Assembly: GCF_040358985.1 (NCBI RefSeq)
Contig: NZ_CP132932.1
Coordinates: 2,666,001-2,730,000 of the forward strand
Source: Tunturibacter empetritectus
GTDB lineage: Bacteria > Acidobacteriota > Terriglobia > Terriglobales > Acidobacteriaceae
Direction: 5' to 3'
DNA: 64,000 nucleotides
Made by a program: the position numbers and the translations under genes. The notes beneath the pieces were generated by a model. That model was not told where the DNA came from and ran no database searches. It saw only the letters and a program-made list of their open reading frames with translations. Positions 53,721 to 64,000 of this stretch are shown here, piece by piece (position 1 is the first letter of the stretch; each line of letters starts with the position of its first letter).

Positions 53721-54434
53721 CTAACTAACCGCCGGCGAGAAGCCTGCGGCGTCCAGTGCTGGTGACCTGGCGCCCTTGATGACAAGCCACAGCATAAATG
53801 CCACCTCCCCAAAGAAGGCGGGCTGAGCCCAGCGAAACACATTGTCGTAGTATCGCGGCAACAGTATGCCAGTAAGGCTCAGGATTATCCACGCCAAGCC
53901 GTCGATGGCGAGCCAGACGCCCAGCAAGCGCGGCAGCAATCGAGACTCGTACACGAGCAGCGCGAGCGGCAAGAGCCACAGGCCAAAAAATATTTCGTCA
54001 ACAACAAATCCCTGAAAATGAAGATTGAGGAATAGCATAGCCAGAGCATCGCGCTGAGGCTTTTCAACTATGGATAGGAAGTCAGCCCCGCGCACGAGAA
54101 GGAGGGCAGCGATTGAGTTCAGCTCATTCAGAAATGCTATCGGGATGGAGGCAACAACTAAGGTCACCATGAGCGAGGCGTACCGCCGGTTGACCCCCTT
54201 GAGCAGGTCGTATAACGCCAGAACCACAAAGATAAAACCGGCCTGGCTGATGAGTTGGGCCGCGATGCTGAGACGAAAAAGCGTCTCGGAGGCCGCAATG
54301 TTGTTGGCCGTCGCCGCTGCGTTCCCGTGCACGATCAGCTTGCTGGGAGCATAGACCATGGCGAAGACGCCCGGTATGGAGAACAGTACATACAGCAGTC
54401 CTGCGAATCTGCCTGGGTTCCTCGTGGAACTCAT
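53721..54434 (-). CDS. DUF4386 membrane protein
   Basis: 237 residues with six or seven membrane helices, beginning STRNPGRFAGLLYVLFSIPG, the hallmark of DUF4386, and including LLLPRYYDNVFRWAQPAFFGEV (split) near the C-terminus. Function unknown. The start at 54434 is preferred because GGGAGGG precedes it; an upstream frame adds 27 residues. Convergent with the preceding plus-strand gene. Confidence 0.85.
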   Translation of the reverse strand: MSSTRNPGRFAGLLYVLFSIPGVFAMVYAPSKLIVHGNAAATANNIAASETLFRLSIAAQLISQAGFIFVVLALYDLLKGVNRRYASLMVTLVVASIPIAFLNELNSIAALLLVRGADFLSIVEKPQRDALAMLFLNLHFQGFVVDEIFFGLWLLPLALLVYESRLLPRLLGVWLAIDGLAWIILSLTGILLPRYYDNVFRWAQPAFFGEVAFMLWLVIKGARSPALDAAGFSPAVS

Positions 54435-54808
54435 GTTCCCTCCCTTGTTGTAAGCAGCCTGATAAAAGGGTCCCACCGGGGAGACGCCGAAGGCTATCGA
54501 AATGTTACGCCACACAGCAAATCAGGCGATTTCGCACAGAACCTCTTGCAACCGGTCTGATCCGGATTCTGGCGGATCACGGGCTAACCGGAAACTGACC
54601 TACACCGGGAAGGCCGCCGCTTGACAAACAGCCGCCCCAAATCCCCCACTTTCAAGCTGCCGCACCCAAATAAAAATCCACCGCTAGAACGCGAAACCCC
54701 GCCACTGGGGCGCCCTCCACCACAAAATGACGCAGTCAAAACACCACATCTCACCACCATAAAACCACCTCCCCACCACCATCCACCATCAGCTTGCAAC
54801 GCCCAAAC
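54435..54808. other. Gap with A/C-rich DNA
   Basis: 374 bp without a supported gene. Positions 54620-54790 are rich in CCACC and ACCACC on the plus strand. A 161-codon open frame running through it and into the next gene is very Pro/His-rich and looks like an artefact. No hairpin of the other repeat families was seen. Confidence 0.4.
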
Positions 54809-55816
54809 TCAGACCGATCCCGCCGCCGCATCCGCCACCTCACCCAGGAAAAACCGCCGCATCGCCAACTCCGCCGTCAGGGGAGCCAGCGCCAGCGCGA
54901 ACGGCAAAAAGATCCGCACCTCCTCCATCCTCCCCACCACCAGCCACATCCCCAGAAAGACCAGCGCCCCCGCCAGCATCCCCGCTCCCGCCGCCTCCAC
55001 CCGCTCCCGATGCCTCACCACCAACCCCACGGTCCACGCAAATGGCCCCATAAACAGCGCAAACGGAAGCCACGACACAGGAGAACTCAAGTTCAAAAGC
55101 AGCTGAAACACCGGCGTACTGCCATAGGTCGCCAGAGGAAACATTCGCCGCATCAGCCAGTACTGAATCCCTACCACCACCAGCAGCGAAACCACGCTCG
55201 TCCCCGCCTGCAAGCCACGCGGCAGCGCAAACCCGCGCCCCAGAGGAGTCAAACAAACCAGCAGAATCCCAATATGCAGCGCAAACCCAACATCGGCCCG
55301 AACAAACCCCTGCGCCACCGCCAGCACCAGAAACCCCACCACCGCCGCTCCCCCGCGCAGAGGCACAGCCAGCAGAAACAGCGCCACCGCTAAGATTGCC
55401 GCCGTCGGCAGCGTCTCAGGCCGTTGATACCACAGCAGCCACGCCAGATAAAACTGCACCAGCACCACAAATCCAGCCGCCCCAAACCATTGCCCCCCCA
55501 CCCCGGCCGCGCGGTACCTCGCCGACCGCTCGAACACCGCAAACAGCGCAAACACCGCAACCAGACCCGCGATCACATCCACCACCGTCAGCATATGACG
55601 CAGCCCCAGATGCGTATGTTCAGCCAGAAAATACGCCGTATCGATCACCCCGATCCGATACTGGTTCGGCGCATTTGCCGCCCCCCCCACCACGTCCATC
55701 CAGATCCCCGGCTCTGCGTGAAACGCCCGGCTATAGCTCCAATAGTCCAGAAAACCTGCCGACAGGACGATAAGACTCAGCAAAACACCGACGACCTTCT
55801 TTGGGCCCTGCCTCAT
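54809..55816 (-). CDS. Multi-span membrane protein of unknown function
   Basis: 335 residues with about nine membrane helices. The N-terminal region (GFLDYWSYSRAFHAEPGIWMDV, in part) followed by HLGLRHMLTVVDVI and a large membrane core resembles sugar- or lipid-modifying membrane enzymes, but no motif was recognised. It is divergent from the GT39-like gene at 56005; the two may be linked in envelope synthesis. Moderate confidence in the boundaries. Confidence 0.65.
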   Translation of the reverse strand: MRQGPKKVVGVLLSLIVLSAGFLDYWSYSRAFHAEPGIWMDVVGGAANAPNQYRIGVIDTAYFLAEHTHLGLRHMLTVVDVIAGLVAVFALFAVFERSARYRAAGVGGQWFGAAGFVVLVQFYLAWLLWYQRPETLPTAAILAVALFLLAVPLRGGAAVVGFLVLAVAQGFVRADVGFALHIGILLVCLTPLGRGFALPRGLQAGTSVVSLLVVVGIQYWLMRRMFPLATYGSTPVFQLLLNLSSPVSWLPFALFMGPFAWTVGLVVRHRERVEAAGAGMLAGALVFLGMWLVVGRMEEVRIFLPFALALAPLTAELAMRRFFLGEVADAAAGSV

Positions 55817-56004
55817 CCGTTCTCTCGCTCGCTTCCCTTTGGGTTTGAGTGGAAGAATAGCACTCCGCTAAAATCGACTTTCGCAGCCCGTGCCCGGCCG
55901 ATACCTTGGCTATCCATCCATCTGCAACTCCCTGCACCACTTCGTACTAATTCTGTAATACCCTGAACTCTTACAACATACTTGCGTTTAACCCTCTGTA
56001 CACA

Positions 56005-57696
56005 ATGAAGCGGCCAGGCTCCATCTCGTTCTCTCTTGTTCGCCTCCTCGAGGTGTCACTCCTCCTCGCCTCGGCCATCTTCTTCATCCTGCACGCCTTC
56101 CACCTCAGCGCCGACTTCCCAAACCACTCCCCCTGGATGGATTGGGCCAAGTACACCGACGAGGGCTGGTACGGCGACGGCGCCATCCGCCACTTTCTCC
56201 AGGGCCACTGGTACGTCCCCGGCGACTTCAACCCCGCCGCCGCCCTCCCCATCTGGCCCCTCCTCGAAGCCGCCCTCTTTCGCTTCACCGGCGTCAGCCT
56301 CACCGCTGTCCGCGGCCTCACCGTCGCCATCTTCGGCCTCATCCTTGCCGCCTCGTATCTTCTGCTGCGCCGCTGGCACCATCTGGCAACCCCCGCAGGC
56401 CAGACCCCTCAAAGAACTCTCGCCCCCGCCATCGCCGTTCTCCTCCTGGCGGTAAGTCCCTTCTGCTACGTCTTCACCCGCATGGCGATCCTCGAGCCTC
56501 TGCTCATCCTCCTCACGCTCCTCGCCCTCCTCGCCGCGTCGTACGCCAACCCGGTGCAGGGAATCGAGCCGATCGCACTGCGAGACCGCCTCCATCAAGC
56601 TCTCCCCATCGTCTCCCTGGGCCTGCTTCTCCCCCTCATGGTCCTCACCAAGACCACCGCCATCTTCCTCCTCCCCTCCATCGCCTGGATCCTCTGGGCC
56701 CGCGCCGGCTACCGTCTTCGCCCCTTCCTCCGCCTCGCCCTCCCCGCCGCCGCGCTCGCCGCCGTCACCTGGACCGCCTACTACGCCTTCGTCATCCGCC
56801 CAAACTTCCTTGACGACTACCACTACCTCTTCAGCGCCAACGGCTACACCTGCATCACCCCCGCCACCGCCCTCTCCGTCCTGGGTGACACCATCGCCGA
56901 CGGCCTCTGGATCGGCAACATCCTCTACCCTCTGGCTCTTCTCGCCATCTTCTCCGCCTTCCTCCTTCGTCCCCGCCTCCTCCGCAACCCGCTCGTCCCA
57001 GCCCTCCTGCTCTGGACCGCCGGCTACGCCTCCTTCCTCGCCTATCACAACAACCTCCAGCCGCGTTACTACCTCGTCCTCGCGGTCCCCCTCACCCTGC
57101 TCATCCCCGTCGTCTTCTCCACGCTCTGGACTCGCAGCCACCCGACCCGCAGCCAAAACTCCGAACCGCTATCTCCCCTCCGCCGTCTCGGCACCGCCAG
57201 CATCGTAGCCGTCCTGACCATCCTTACCGTCACCGACGCCCGCCAGACCCTCCACTACGTCCGCACCCCCGACTACACCTACACCTCCGCCGCCGCCCAG
57301 ATCCGCAAGATCGTCTCCGCCGACCACACCCACAACCCGCTCATCCTCTCCATCAGCGGCTCCGACCTCTCTCTCATGACAGGTCTCCCCTCCATCTGCG
57401 ACGACTTCGGCACCATGGACCTCGCTGTCCGCGTCCAGGCCTACCACCCCGGCTGGTATGTTGCCTGGAATCAGGTTGACGACGACAAGATGGACGCCCT
57501 CTCCCCCATCTACCACCTCCAGCGTGTCGCCGCCTTTCCAACCATGGACGACCCCGAGCGCAATCTCCTCATCCTCTATCGTCTGGACCCCGCCGTCCCC
57601 GGCACGCACCCGCGCCGCCATCGCAAACCCGTCATTCCACGCCTCCTCGAGACCAGCTTCGGCCAGCAGCCCAGCCTCGATCAACTCATGCACTGA
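56005..57696 (+). CDS. Membrane glycosyltransferase, ArnT/PMT type
   Basis: 563 residues. Eleven or twelve predicted membrane helices, with an N-terminal loop WAKYTDEGWYGDGAIRHFLQG (in part) that holds the acidic pair DE expected in GT-C enzymes. These transfer a sugar from a lipid carrier to protein or lipid A. The C-terminal 150 residues are a soluble periplasmic domain. AAGCGGCC follows the ATG; the ribosome-binding site is weak. It is followed by an acyltransferase gene in the same direction. Confidence 0.75.
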   Translation: MKRPGSISFSLVRLLEVSLLLASAIFFILHAFHLSADFPNHSPWMDWAKYTDEGWYGDGAIRHFLQGHWYVPGDFNPAAALPIWPLLEAALFRFTGVSLTAVRGLTVAIFGLILAASYLLLRRWHHLATPAGQTPQRTLAPAIAVLLLAVSPFCYVFTRMAILEPLLILLTLLALLAASYANPVQGIEPIALRDRLHQALPIVSLGLLLPLMVLTKTTAIFLLPSIAWILWARAGYRLRPFLRLALPAAALAAVTWTAYYAFVIRPNFLDDYHYLFSANGYTCITPATALSVLGDTIADGLWIGNILYPLALLAIFSAFLLRPRLLRNPLVPALLLWTAGYASFLAYHNNLQPRYYLVLAVPLTLLIPVVFSTLWTRSHPTRSQNSEPLSPLRRLGTASIVAVLTILTVTDARQTLHYVRTPDYTYTSAAAQIRKIVSADHTHNPLILSISGSDLSLMTGLPSICDDFGTMDLAVRVQAYHPGWYVAWNQVDDDKMDALSPIYHLQRVAAFPTMDDPERNLLILYRLDPAVPGTHPRRHRKPVIPRLLETSFGQQPSLDQLMH

Positions 57697-57823
57697 TTCC
57701 AGACACCCGAGCTGTGCCCATTTGAAGCCAGTCTCCAGGGATTCGCCGAAATCTGCGGGACACCAATCTCATCTAGGCATAAAATTGACCTTCAACAAAC
57801 CATCTTGGCCCATCGAGGAGTAG

Positions 57824-58960
57824 GTGCTCAAAAAAAGGCCGCATATTCCTGCTCTGGACGGTCTTCGCGGTATGGCCGTCCTCATTGTCTTTCTATTTCA
57901 TTACGGGGGAGGAACCCACTCCTCGCTACTCCCCATGCGCGTCTTCGGCTATCTAAACAAAGGCGGATGGGCCGGTGTCACTCTCTTTTTCGTCCTCTCA
58001 GGCTTCCTGATTACCGGCATTCTCTGGGATTCCCGGGGTAAGCCGCACTGGTGGCGAAACTTTGTGATGCGCCGAACCCTGCGTATCTTTCCTCTTTACT
58101 ACGCAAGCATTGTTCTCGTCGTACTAGCTGCTGCGCTCAAAGGGACCTTTTATCCCACGCTCCGCCTCATCTGGATCCCTGCCTTTTTCCTCCAGAACAT
58201 GCCGCATCTCAACGGCCTAGTCGACAAAATCCCATCGCCGCTCGGGCTCTTCCACTTTTGGAGCCTTGCTGTCGAAGAACAGTTTTACCTTCTCTGGCCT
58301 GCTGTTCTCTTTCTTCAGAGATCCCGAAGCCGCGCTCGGACCCTCTGCCTCGGTGTCTTCCTCTTTGCCTGCATCTTCCGCCTTCTCATCTGGCACCTGG
58401 CACCCAACCCGAGCCAGTTTTCCGAGTTTCTCCTCACCCGCGCTGGGGAACTGGCCGCCGGCGGATGGCTTGCTCTCGCCTATCGAGGTCCCGAGTGGTC
58501 TCGAGTCAAAGCCGCCGCCCCCTATGCGGCTCTCGCAGGCTTAGCGGGCTTCCTCATCAGTGGGGTACTCAACGGGACCTTCGAGTTGATCGGCTTCTGG
58601 CAGGCAGTCACCGGACTGCCTTGCATCACCGTCTGCGCCGCAGCTCTGCTCGTTCTGGCCATGGAGCCCGGCGTTGTGCAGCGTTGCGCCGAAGCAGCAT
58701 GGCTGCGATGGCTCGGAGGCATCAGCTATGGGGTGTATGTCTTCCACATGCTTTTCCTGGGGATCTTTATTGCTATCGAACAGAAGATATTTGGTTCACG
58801 CAGTCAGTTCGTCACCAGTGCGGCTCTACTTCTCATCGCTGCCGCTGGGTCGGTCTGCACTGCATGGCTCTCTTTCCACTTCTTTGAAACACCGTTTCTC
58901 AACCTGAAGAATCGTTTCTCGAATCGGTCTGTCGAAACAGCATCAAAGATCTCTATCTGA
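57824..58960 (+). CDS. Acyltransferase-3 family protein (OafA-like)
   Basis: 378 residues with ten membrane helices. The catalytic motif is HIPALDGLRGMAVLIVFLFHY (in part) with the His in FLFHY near residue 27, and FHFWSLAVEEQFYLLWP near residue 142. These membrane enzymes add acetyl or other acyl groups to polysaccharides. GTG start at 57824, with GAGGAG directly upstream. Follows the glycosyltransferase by 127 bases, so the two may act in the same decoration step. Confidence 0.88.
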   Translation: MLKKRPHIPALDGLRGMAVLIVFLFHYGGGTHSSLLPMRVFGYLNKGGWAGVTLFFVLSGFLITGILWDSRGKPHWWRNFVMRRTLRIFPLYYASIVLVVLAAALKGTFYPTLRLIWIPAFFLQNMPHLNGLVDKIPSPLGLFHFWSLAVEEQFYLLWPAVLFLQRSRSRARTLCLGVFLFACIFRLLIWHLAPNPSQFSEFLLTRAGELAAGGWLALAYRGPEWSRVKAAAPYAALAGLAGFLISGVLNGTFELIGFWQAVTGLPCITVCAAALLVLAMEPGVVQRCAEAAWLRWLGGISYGVYVFHMLFLGIFIAIEQKIFGSRSQFVTSAALLLIAAAGSVCTAWLSFHFFETPFLNLKNRFSNRSVETASKISI

Positions 58961-59108
58961 TGGGGGCTCGTTCTCTTCTCTGCGCTCCTCTCACCAACAT
59001 TGCTCTCAGCAATACGCCGAACCCTCCGGCACCTCTAAATAACGGTCTTATTGTGCGCTCTCAGCCTCGCTACCCCGTACAAGCGTTAGAAAACACGCCA
59101 AACAATCC

Positions 59109-59138
59109 TTGACGCAACCCCGGAGAGGCCAGTAAGAT
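59109..59138 (+). promoter_or_regulatory. Promoter of the rplM operon
   Basis: TTGACG (59109-59114) and TAAGAT (59133-59138), 18 bases apart. Transcription would begin near 59145 and leave about 350 bases of leader. Confidence 0.5.
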
Positions 59139-59493
59139 TAAAACTCGCGCAGTCTCGCGTCTGTACGTCTGTGTCAGCTTTACTCTCAGGCGAGTCAGTT
59201 CACCGAGACATCCGTGGTGGATCCACTGGGGAGCAGCTTTCAACACAGCCGCCCCTGAAGCACCCTCCCATAGGTTGTGCGTAGTCGAGATGTAGTCCAG
59301 CTGTAGTCCAGGCCAAGCGGGCCGTCCCGCGTGTTTGGAGAGTAAACTCTCCCCTCCCGCACGTCGCCTTGCTCTGGGAAAACGTTCTTTCTGGCTTTTC
59401 AGTAATTTTATTGGCGAACCATCAACCTTGCACCACTTTCTTCATGCACCACGCCGAACACTGAAGACGGCAGAAACAAGGAGTAACCCAACG
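59139..59493 (+). promoter_or_regulatory. Long leader of rplM
   Basis: About 350 bases without a supported gene (58961-59493 as a whole holds none). It contains the hairpin GGAGAG-4-CTCTCC (59335-59350) and an AAGGAG ribosome-binding site (59478-59483) ten bases before rplM. A structured regulatory leader for the L13 operon is possible, as in other bacteria, but no known fold was recognised. Confidence 0.35.
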
Positions 59494-59997
59494 ATGTCCA
59501 CCACCATTCCGAGCGGCAAAGATATTAAGCGCAAGTGGTACGTGCTTGATGCCAGCGGTAAGACCCTCGGCCGCCTCGCCACCCAGGCCGCCTCCGTCCT
59601 CGCCGGCAAGACCAACCCCCTCTACACCCCCTACATCGATATGGGCGATCACGTCGTTATCGTCAACGCCGAAAAGATCGTGCTGACCGGCCTCAAGTCT
59701 GACCAGAAGCTCTATCGCCGCTACACCGGTTTCCCCGGTGGTCTGCGCGAAGAGTCCTTCATCAAGCTGCTCGCCCGTCGCCCCGAAGCCATCGTCGAGC
59801 AGGCCGTCAAGGGCATGCTGCCCAAGTCCAAGCTCGGCCGCCAGATGGCCACCAAGCTCAAGGTCTACAAGGGTGCCCAGCATCCCCACCTCGCCCAACA
59901 GCCCGTTGCCATGGACTTCCATGCCTCCAACGCGCCCAAGGTTCTCACCTCCAAGGTCATGGTCCCGGCGCATCCGGCCCACTCCCTCGAAGGCTAA
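59494..59997 (+). CDS. rplM: 50S ribosomal protein L13
   Basis: 167 residues. Family blocks are [34 protein letters not shown] and [21 protein letters not shown]. The chain is about 25 residues longer at the C-terminus than the E. coli protein (ending [11 protein letters not shown]). The ATG at 59494 is preceded by AAGGAG. First gene of rplM-rpsI-rpsB-tsf, with a long leader. Two hairpins follow before rpsI. Confidence 0.96.
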   Translation: MSTTIPSGKDIKRKWYVLDASGKTLGRLATQAASVLAGKTNPLYTPYIDMGDHVVIVNAEKIVLTGLKSDQKLYRRYTGFPGGLREESFIKLLARRPEAIVEQAVKGMLPKSKLGRQMATKLKVYKGAQHPHLAQQPVAMDFHASNAPKVLTSKVMVPAHPAHSLEG

Positions 59998-60014
59998 GCG
60001 TCCGTTTTGTTAAG

Positions 60015-60066
60015 GGCACGGCTTCAGCCGTGCCATGCGGCACACGAAATTCGGGGCTTTAGCCCC
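60015..60066. repeat. Two hairpins between rplM and rpsI
   Basis: GGCACGGC-4-GCCGTGCC (60015-60034) and GGGGC-4-GCCCC (60053-60066), both with loops TTCA or TTTA. Same design occurs at 20167 (GCAGGGC-4-GCCCTGC) and 61765. Confidence 0.7.
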
Positions 60067-60090
60067 TGAGGTAAAAGTTCAAGGAGCACC

Positions 60091-60486
60091 ATGGCAGATC
60101 TGATTCAATACTACGGAACCGGCCGTCGCAAGTCCTCGATCGCACGCGTCTTCCTGCGTCCAGGCAGCGGCAAATTCACCGTCAACAAAAAAGAGTGTGA
60201 CGTCTACTTCGTCACCGCACAACAGCGCGCAGCCGCCAAGCGCTCGCTCGGCATCGCCGACATCGGCGAGACCTTCGACGTCATCACCACCGTAAAGGGT
60301 GGCGGCGTCATGGGCCAAGCCGACGCCGTCAAGCTCGGCATCGCACGCGCCCTCATGGTATTCAACCCCGAGCTCCGCAAGGCGCTCAAGGCAGAAGGCC
60401 TCGTTACCCGCGACTCGCGTGGTAAAGAGCGCAAGAAGTACGGTCAGAAGGGCGCTCGCGCTCGCTTCCAGTTCAGCAAACGCTAA
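60091..60486 (+). CDS. rpsI: 30S ribosomal protein S9
   Basis: 131 residues, normal length. The stretch [19 protein letters not shown] and the basic C-terminus [17 protein letters not shown] that reaches the P-site are present. ATG at 60091 with AAGGAGC upstream. Between rplM and rpsB, with hairpins on both sides. Confidence 0.97.
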   Translation: MADLIQYYGTGRRKSSIARVFLRPGSGKFTVNKKECDVYFVTAQQRAAAKRSLGIADIGETFDVITTVKGGGVMGQADAVKLGIARALMVFNPELRKALKAEGLVTRDSRGKERKKYGQKGARARFQFSKR

Positions 60487-60513
60487 TTGCTTTGCGTCGT
60501 TGCTTTTCTGGTT

Positions 60514-60537
60514 GCCATCCCCGAAGGGGATCTGCTG
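60514..60537. repeat. Family B hairpin between rpsI and rpsB
   Basis: GCCATCCCCGAAGGGGATCT, matching the GTCATCCCC-3-GGGGATC form elsewhere, followed by CTGTTGCTTTTGC. Further down (60565-60600) GCTTTAGCCCGGCTTCC is another hairpin-like piece. Confidence 0.6.
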
Positions 60538-60745
60538 TTGCTTTTGCATTTCGTTTCAAAGTGGAAGCCGAGGCTTTAGCCCGGCTTCCACCGCACCACA
60601 GGCCTCGTTTCAAAGCGGCGAAAAGGAATCACCGCTCAGCACTACCCTCTCGGAGCATCGCGAGGCAAGGAGTCAAATCTCCCTTACGAGGGATCAATCC
60701 AGGCACCGGAGCATCGGTCCGGCTGTCTTAAACCAAGGAGCTACA

Positions 60746-61681
<936 letters not shown>

Positions 61682-61764
61682 CACCATCTATCGTGCCGAA
61701 AGGCCGTCGCAAGAGGAAAGGGCAGGGCATTAGCCGTGCCGTAACCGTCTCTTGTTATTTTGGT

Positions 61765-61791
61765 GGGGCGCGGGCATTCAGCCCGCGCCCC
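61765..61791. repeat. Hairpin between rpsB and tsf
   Basis: GGGGCGCGGGC / GCCCGCGCCCC, 11-bp perfect stem with loop ATTCA. The short tail CCTTT could give it terminator-like behaviour, but tsf follows at 61827. Confidence 0.75.
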
Positions 61792-61826
61792 CTTTCGCAG
61801 AAAACCGCAACTCAAGGAAACGCACA

Positions 61827-62489
61827 ATGACTGAAACCGCCGTAAAGATCGACGCAAAACTCGTCAAAGAACTCCGTGAAAAGTCCGGCGCCCCCATGGG
61901 CGACTGCTTGAAGGCGCTGCAAGAGGCTAAAGGTGAGATGGAAGCCGCCTTCGTCGTCCTCCGCAAGCGTGGCATGGCCTCGGCCGCCAAGAAGGCGACC
62001 CGCACCACCAACGAGGGCGCAGTCGGAACCTACATCCACGCTGGCGGAAAGATCGGCGTTCTGATCGAGCTCAACTGCGAGTCCGACTTCGTAGCCCGCA
62101 CCGACGACTTCCAGGAGCTTCTCCGCGACGTCGCCATGCACATCGCCGCCGTTGACCCGCGCTTCGTCAGCCGCGAGGACGTCACCGAAGCCGACCTCGA
62201 GCGCGAGAAGGACGTCTACCGCGCCCAAGCCGCTGCCTCCGGCAAACCCGCCGAGATCATCGAGAAGATGCTCACCGGCAAGCTCGCCAAGTTCTACGAA
62301 GAGTTCTGCCTCCTCGACCAGCCCTTCATCAAGGAAGCCTCACAGACCATCGGCCAGCTCATCGCCAGCAAAGTCGCAAAGCTAGGCGAAAACATCAGCG
62401 TCCGCCGCTTCGCCCGCTTCAAGGTAGGCGCCACCGACTGGACCGTAGCCCAGACCAAAGCCGCCCCCACCGACGAAGCCGCTTCCTAA
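61827..62489 (+). CDS. tsf: Elongation factor Ts
   Basis: 220 residues, the short type. The N-terminal UBA-like helix (VKELREKSGAPMGDCLKALQEA) and the core NEGAVGTYIHAGGKIGVLIELNC (split) carry the EF-Tu-interacting parts. It lacks the extra domain of enteric EF-Ts. The ATG at 61827 follows AAGGAAACG. Last gene of the operon with a strong terminator 20 bases after the stop. Confidence 0.97.
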   Translation: MTETAVKIDAKLVKELREKSGAPMGDCLKALQEAKGEMEAAFVVLRKRGMASAAKKATRTTNEGAVGTYIHAGGKIGVLIELNCESDFVARTDDFQELLRDVAMHIAAVDPRFVSREDVTEADLEREKDVYRAQAAASGKPAEIIEKMLTGKLAKFYEEFCLLDQPFIKEASQTIGQLIASKVAKLGENISVRRFARFKVGATDWTVAQTKAAPTDEAAS

Positions 62490-62509
62490 TCTGTAACCAT
62501 CATCGAAAC

Positions 62510-62545
62510 AAAAAAAGCCCGGGCGTCGTCCCGGGCTTTGCTTTC
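62510..62545 (+). terminator. Terminator of rplM-rpsI-rpsB-tsf
   Basis: AAAGCCCGGG / CCCGGGCTTT 10-bp stem, 6-base loop, preceded by A run and followed by GCTTTCC; bidirectional in form. Confidence 0.85.
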
Positions 62546-62965
62546 CTTCAAACGCTTCCGTTCTTTAGCTTTGTCCTTGCTTTTTTTTGTTGTCATTCCG
62601 CAGCGAAGCGGAGGAATCTGCTTTGTATCATGCTTGCCTCTACGCAACATCAATCCATCAAATCTCACAATCGTCATCCTGAACGAAGTGAAGGATCCCC
62701 GTATTTGCCTTTGCTCCAAAATCGCGATGCTTGACGCCACACCCCACCTCCAATAATCTCCAACCATGCACTTCGTCTCTGCAGCCCGTTATTGTTGTCC
62801 GTCCAGCCTCTAGGCTGACGACACCTCAGGGCACTGTAGAACCCTCCAGATCCATCGTCAGTCAGGCAACCAAGAGCGCTCTCATCTTGCTTTGACCACG
62901 CGGTCAGGCATCCGCTTCCAGCGCCGACATCTCAGCCAACGACGAACAATCAGGAGACCATACCG
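62546..62965. repeat. Intergenic repeats after tsf
   Basis: No gene in about 420 bp. Holds a family B-like hairpin (62592-62624, GTCATTCC ... GGAGGAATCTGC) and the short family C piece (62673-62706, GTCATCCTGAACGAAGTGAA then GGATCCCCGTATTT) that lacks the hairpin. The remaining stretch (62760-62965) shows nothing clear. Confidence 0.6.
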
Positions 62966-63406
62966 ATGCGCAGATTCATAAGCCTTTCCCTCGCTGCCTT
63001 CACCCTCATCGCACCCATCACAATCAAGGCCCAGCCGGCAGCATCCACCGCAGGAAAGCCCTATCTGGTCGAGTGGGTCTACCGAGTCCAGTACGGCCAT
63101 CAGGACGAGTGGTGGTCCCTCTTCCGCAAGTATCAGATCGCCGCCCTCGACCGCGACCAGCAGCTCGGTTACGTCACCACTTACACCGTCTACGGCCCCG
63201 GTCTGCACACCTCAGAAGACAGTCGCTGGGACTACCGCATCGTCATCAACTACAAGGACCAACCCTCCTCCACTCACGAAGGCGAAGTCCTCCACCAACT
63301 CTTCTCCGACCAGAACACCCTCCACAAAGAGGAGAACCGCCGCTGGGAACTCACCTCGAACCACTACGATCTGCCCATCCACATCGTCGATCCCCACGCC
63401 GAGTAA
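62966..63406 (+). CDS. Secreted protein of unknown function
   Basis: 146 residues. Signal peptide ([20 protein letters not shown], cleavage after KAQ). The mature chain has [18 protein letters not shown] and [17 protein letters not shown], a beta-rich, Trp/Tyr-rich design. No motif recognised. CAGGAGACC lies before the ATG. Followed by the carbonic anhydrase gene after a 71-base gap. Possibly periplasmic. Confidence 0.7.
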   Translation: MRRFISLSLAAFTLIAPITIKAQPAASTAGKPYLVEWVYRVQYGHQDEWWSLFRKYQIAALDRDQQLGYVTTYTVYGPGLHTSEDSRWDYRIVINYKDQPSSTHEGEVLHQLFSDQNTLHKEENRRWELTSNHYDLPIHIVDPHAE

Positions 63407-63477
63407 TTCGCACCATCATCCCACCACGAATTCACCACAACCCCACCATCAAGAAACCACTCCCAGGAGACACCGCC

Positions 63478-64000
63478 ATGAGCAAGATCCTCACCGAAGT
63501 CCTCTCCGCCAACGAAGCCTACGCCAACACCTTCGGCGCAAAGGCCAACCTCGCCCTCCCACCAGCCCGAGGCTTCGCCATCCTAACCTGTATGGACGCT
63601 CGCCTCGACCCTGCCAAATACGCAGGCCTGGCCGAAGGAGATGCCCACGTCATCCGCAACGCCGGCGGCCGAGCCAGCGACGACGCCATCCGCTCCCTCG
63701 TCATCAGCTACAAGCTCCTCGGCACCAAAGAGTTCTTCGTCATCCATCACACCGACTGCGGCATGCAGTTCTTCACCAACGACATCATCCGCGGCCTCCT
63801 CGCCAGCAGCCTCGAAACCGCCGCCCTCACCCCCGAAGGCTTCAAAGACGTAGGCCATGGCCCAGGCTCCACAGCGGCCGAGTTCGTCGAATTCCTCACC
63901 ATCAAAGACCAGGCCGAATCAGTCCTAGCAGACGTGACCCGCATCCGCACCAGCCCCCTCGTGCCGAAGTCCATCCCCATCTACGGCTACATCTACGACG
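63478..64000 (+). CDS. Beta-class carbonic anhydrase, N-terminal part
   Basis: Partial, 174 codons, runs off the right end. Zinc ligands Cys38 ([10 protein letters not shown]), His91 and Cys94 (HHTDCGM) and the Asp-Arg pair (Asp40, Arg42) that orders the site are present, as is [10 protein letters not shown]. Catalyses CO2/bicarbonate interconversion in the cytoplasm. ATG at 63478 with AGGAGA upstream. A gamma-type member lies at 11762. Confidence 0.93.
   Translation, partial: MSKILTEVLSANEAYANTFGAKANLALPPARGFAILTCMDARLDPAKYAGLAEGDAHVIRNAGGRASDDAIRSLVISYKLLGTKEFFVIHHTDCGMQFFTNDIIRGLLASSLETAALTPEGFKDVGHGPGSTAAEFVEFLTIKDQAESVLADVTRIRTSPLVPKSIPIYGYIYD

Noticed and set aside
54621..55106. Pro/His-rich plus-strand frame
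   Set aside because: Low complexity, half of it antisense to a membrane protein gene.

Overview
The window looks like chromosome of an Acidobacteriota species close to Granulicella, Edaphobacter or Terriglobus. GC content is high. Two secreted VWFA-type proteins of the family that is expanded in this phylum (21241-24069) lie back to back. Many proteins resemble acidobacterial homologues, and core genes often use TTG starts. No phage, integrase, insertion sequence, rRNA, tRNA or CRISPR array was seen. The window is core chromosome whose intergenic gaps carry several families of palindromic repeats.

Layout. 1-8.0 kb: start of gcvT, small secreted proteins, a standalone methylmalonyl-CoA mutase catalytic subunit, VOC and DinB proteins, and a divergent YafY-type regulator with a palindromic operator. 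8.2-9.6 kb: repeats, then rplU-rpmA with a promoter, long leader and terminator. 9.7-15.9 kb: MBL hydrolase, zinc-ribbon protein, rpsU, gamma-carbonic anhydrase, hisS, aspS. 16-25.9 kb: glgC, a beta-barrel protein, tatA, a PPK2 kinase, an EamA transporter, two VWFA proteins and an aldo/keto reductase. 26-33.1 kb: histidine biosynthesis. hisI-hisG-hisD-hisC-hisB-hisH-(lipoyl-like orf)-hisF run on the minus strand and hisA faces them on the plus strand. hisE is not in the window.

33.2-48 kb: a ComEA-like protein, a large SpoIIE-type phosphatase, a DUF4397 lipoprotein, ahcY, an MFS transporter, ada, a DUF3455 protein, a transglutaminase, a TetR/aldo-keto reductase pair and metK. 48-59 kb: envelope and polysaccharide functions (polymerase-like membrane protein, glycosyltransferase, acyltransferase), an ABC permease without a visible ATPase, and an alpha/beta hydrolase. 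59-62.5 kb: rplM-rpsI-rpsB-tsf with hairpin repeats between its genes. 62.9-64 kb: a secreted protein and the start of a beta-carbonic anhydrase.

The strongest new observation is a complete transcription attenuator in front of the his operon (32898-33080). It has a 27-codon leader peptide with seven His codons in ten, an antiterminator segment that can form a continuous 12-bp helix (with wobbles) with the terminator's 5' arm, and an intrinsic terminator with a run of six T. Other points are a lipoyl/biotinyl-like protein lacking the modified lysine inside the his operon, 64-bp intergenic elements whose hairpin shows a compensatory base-pair change, large modular palindromes sharing the end motif GTCCTGCCGGAC, and a 250-bp intergenic module present twice with equally spaced conserved blocks.
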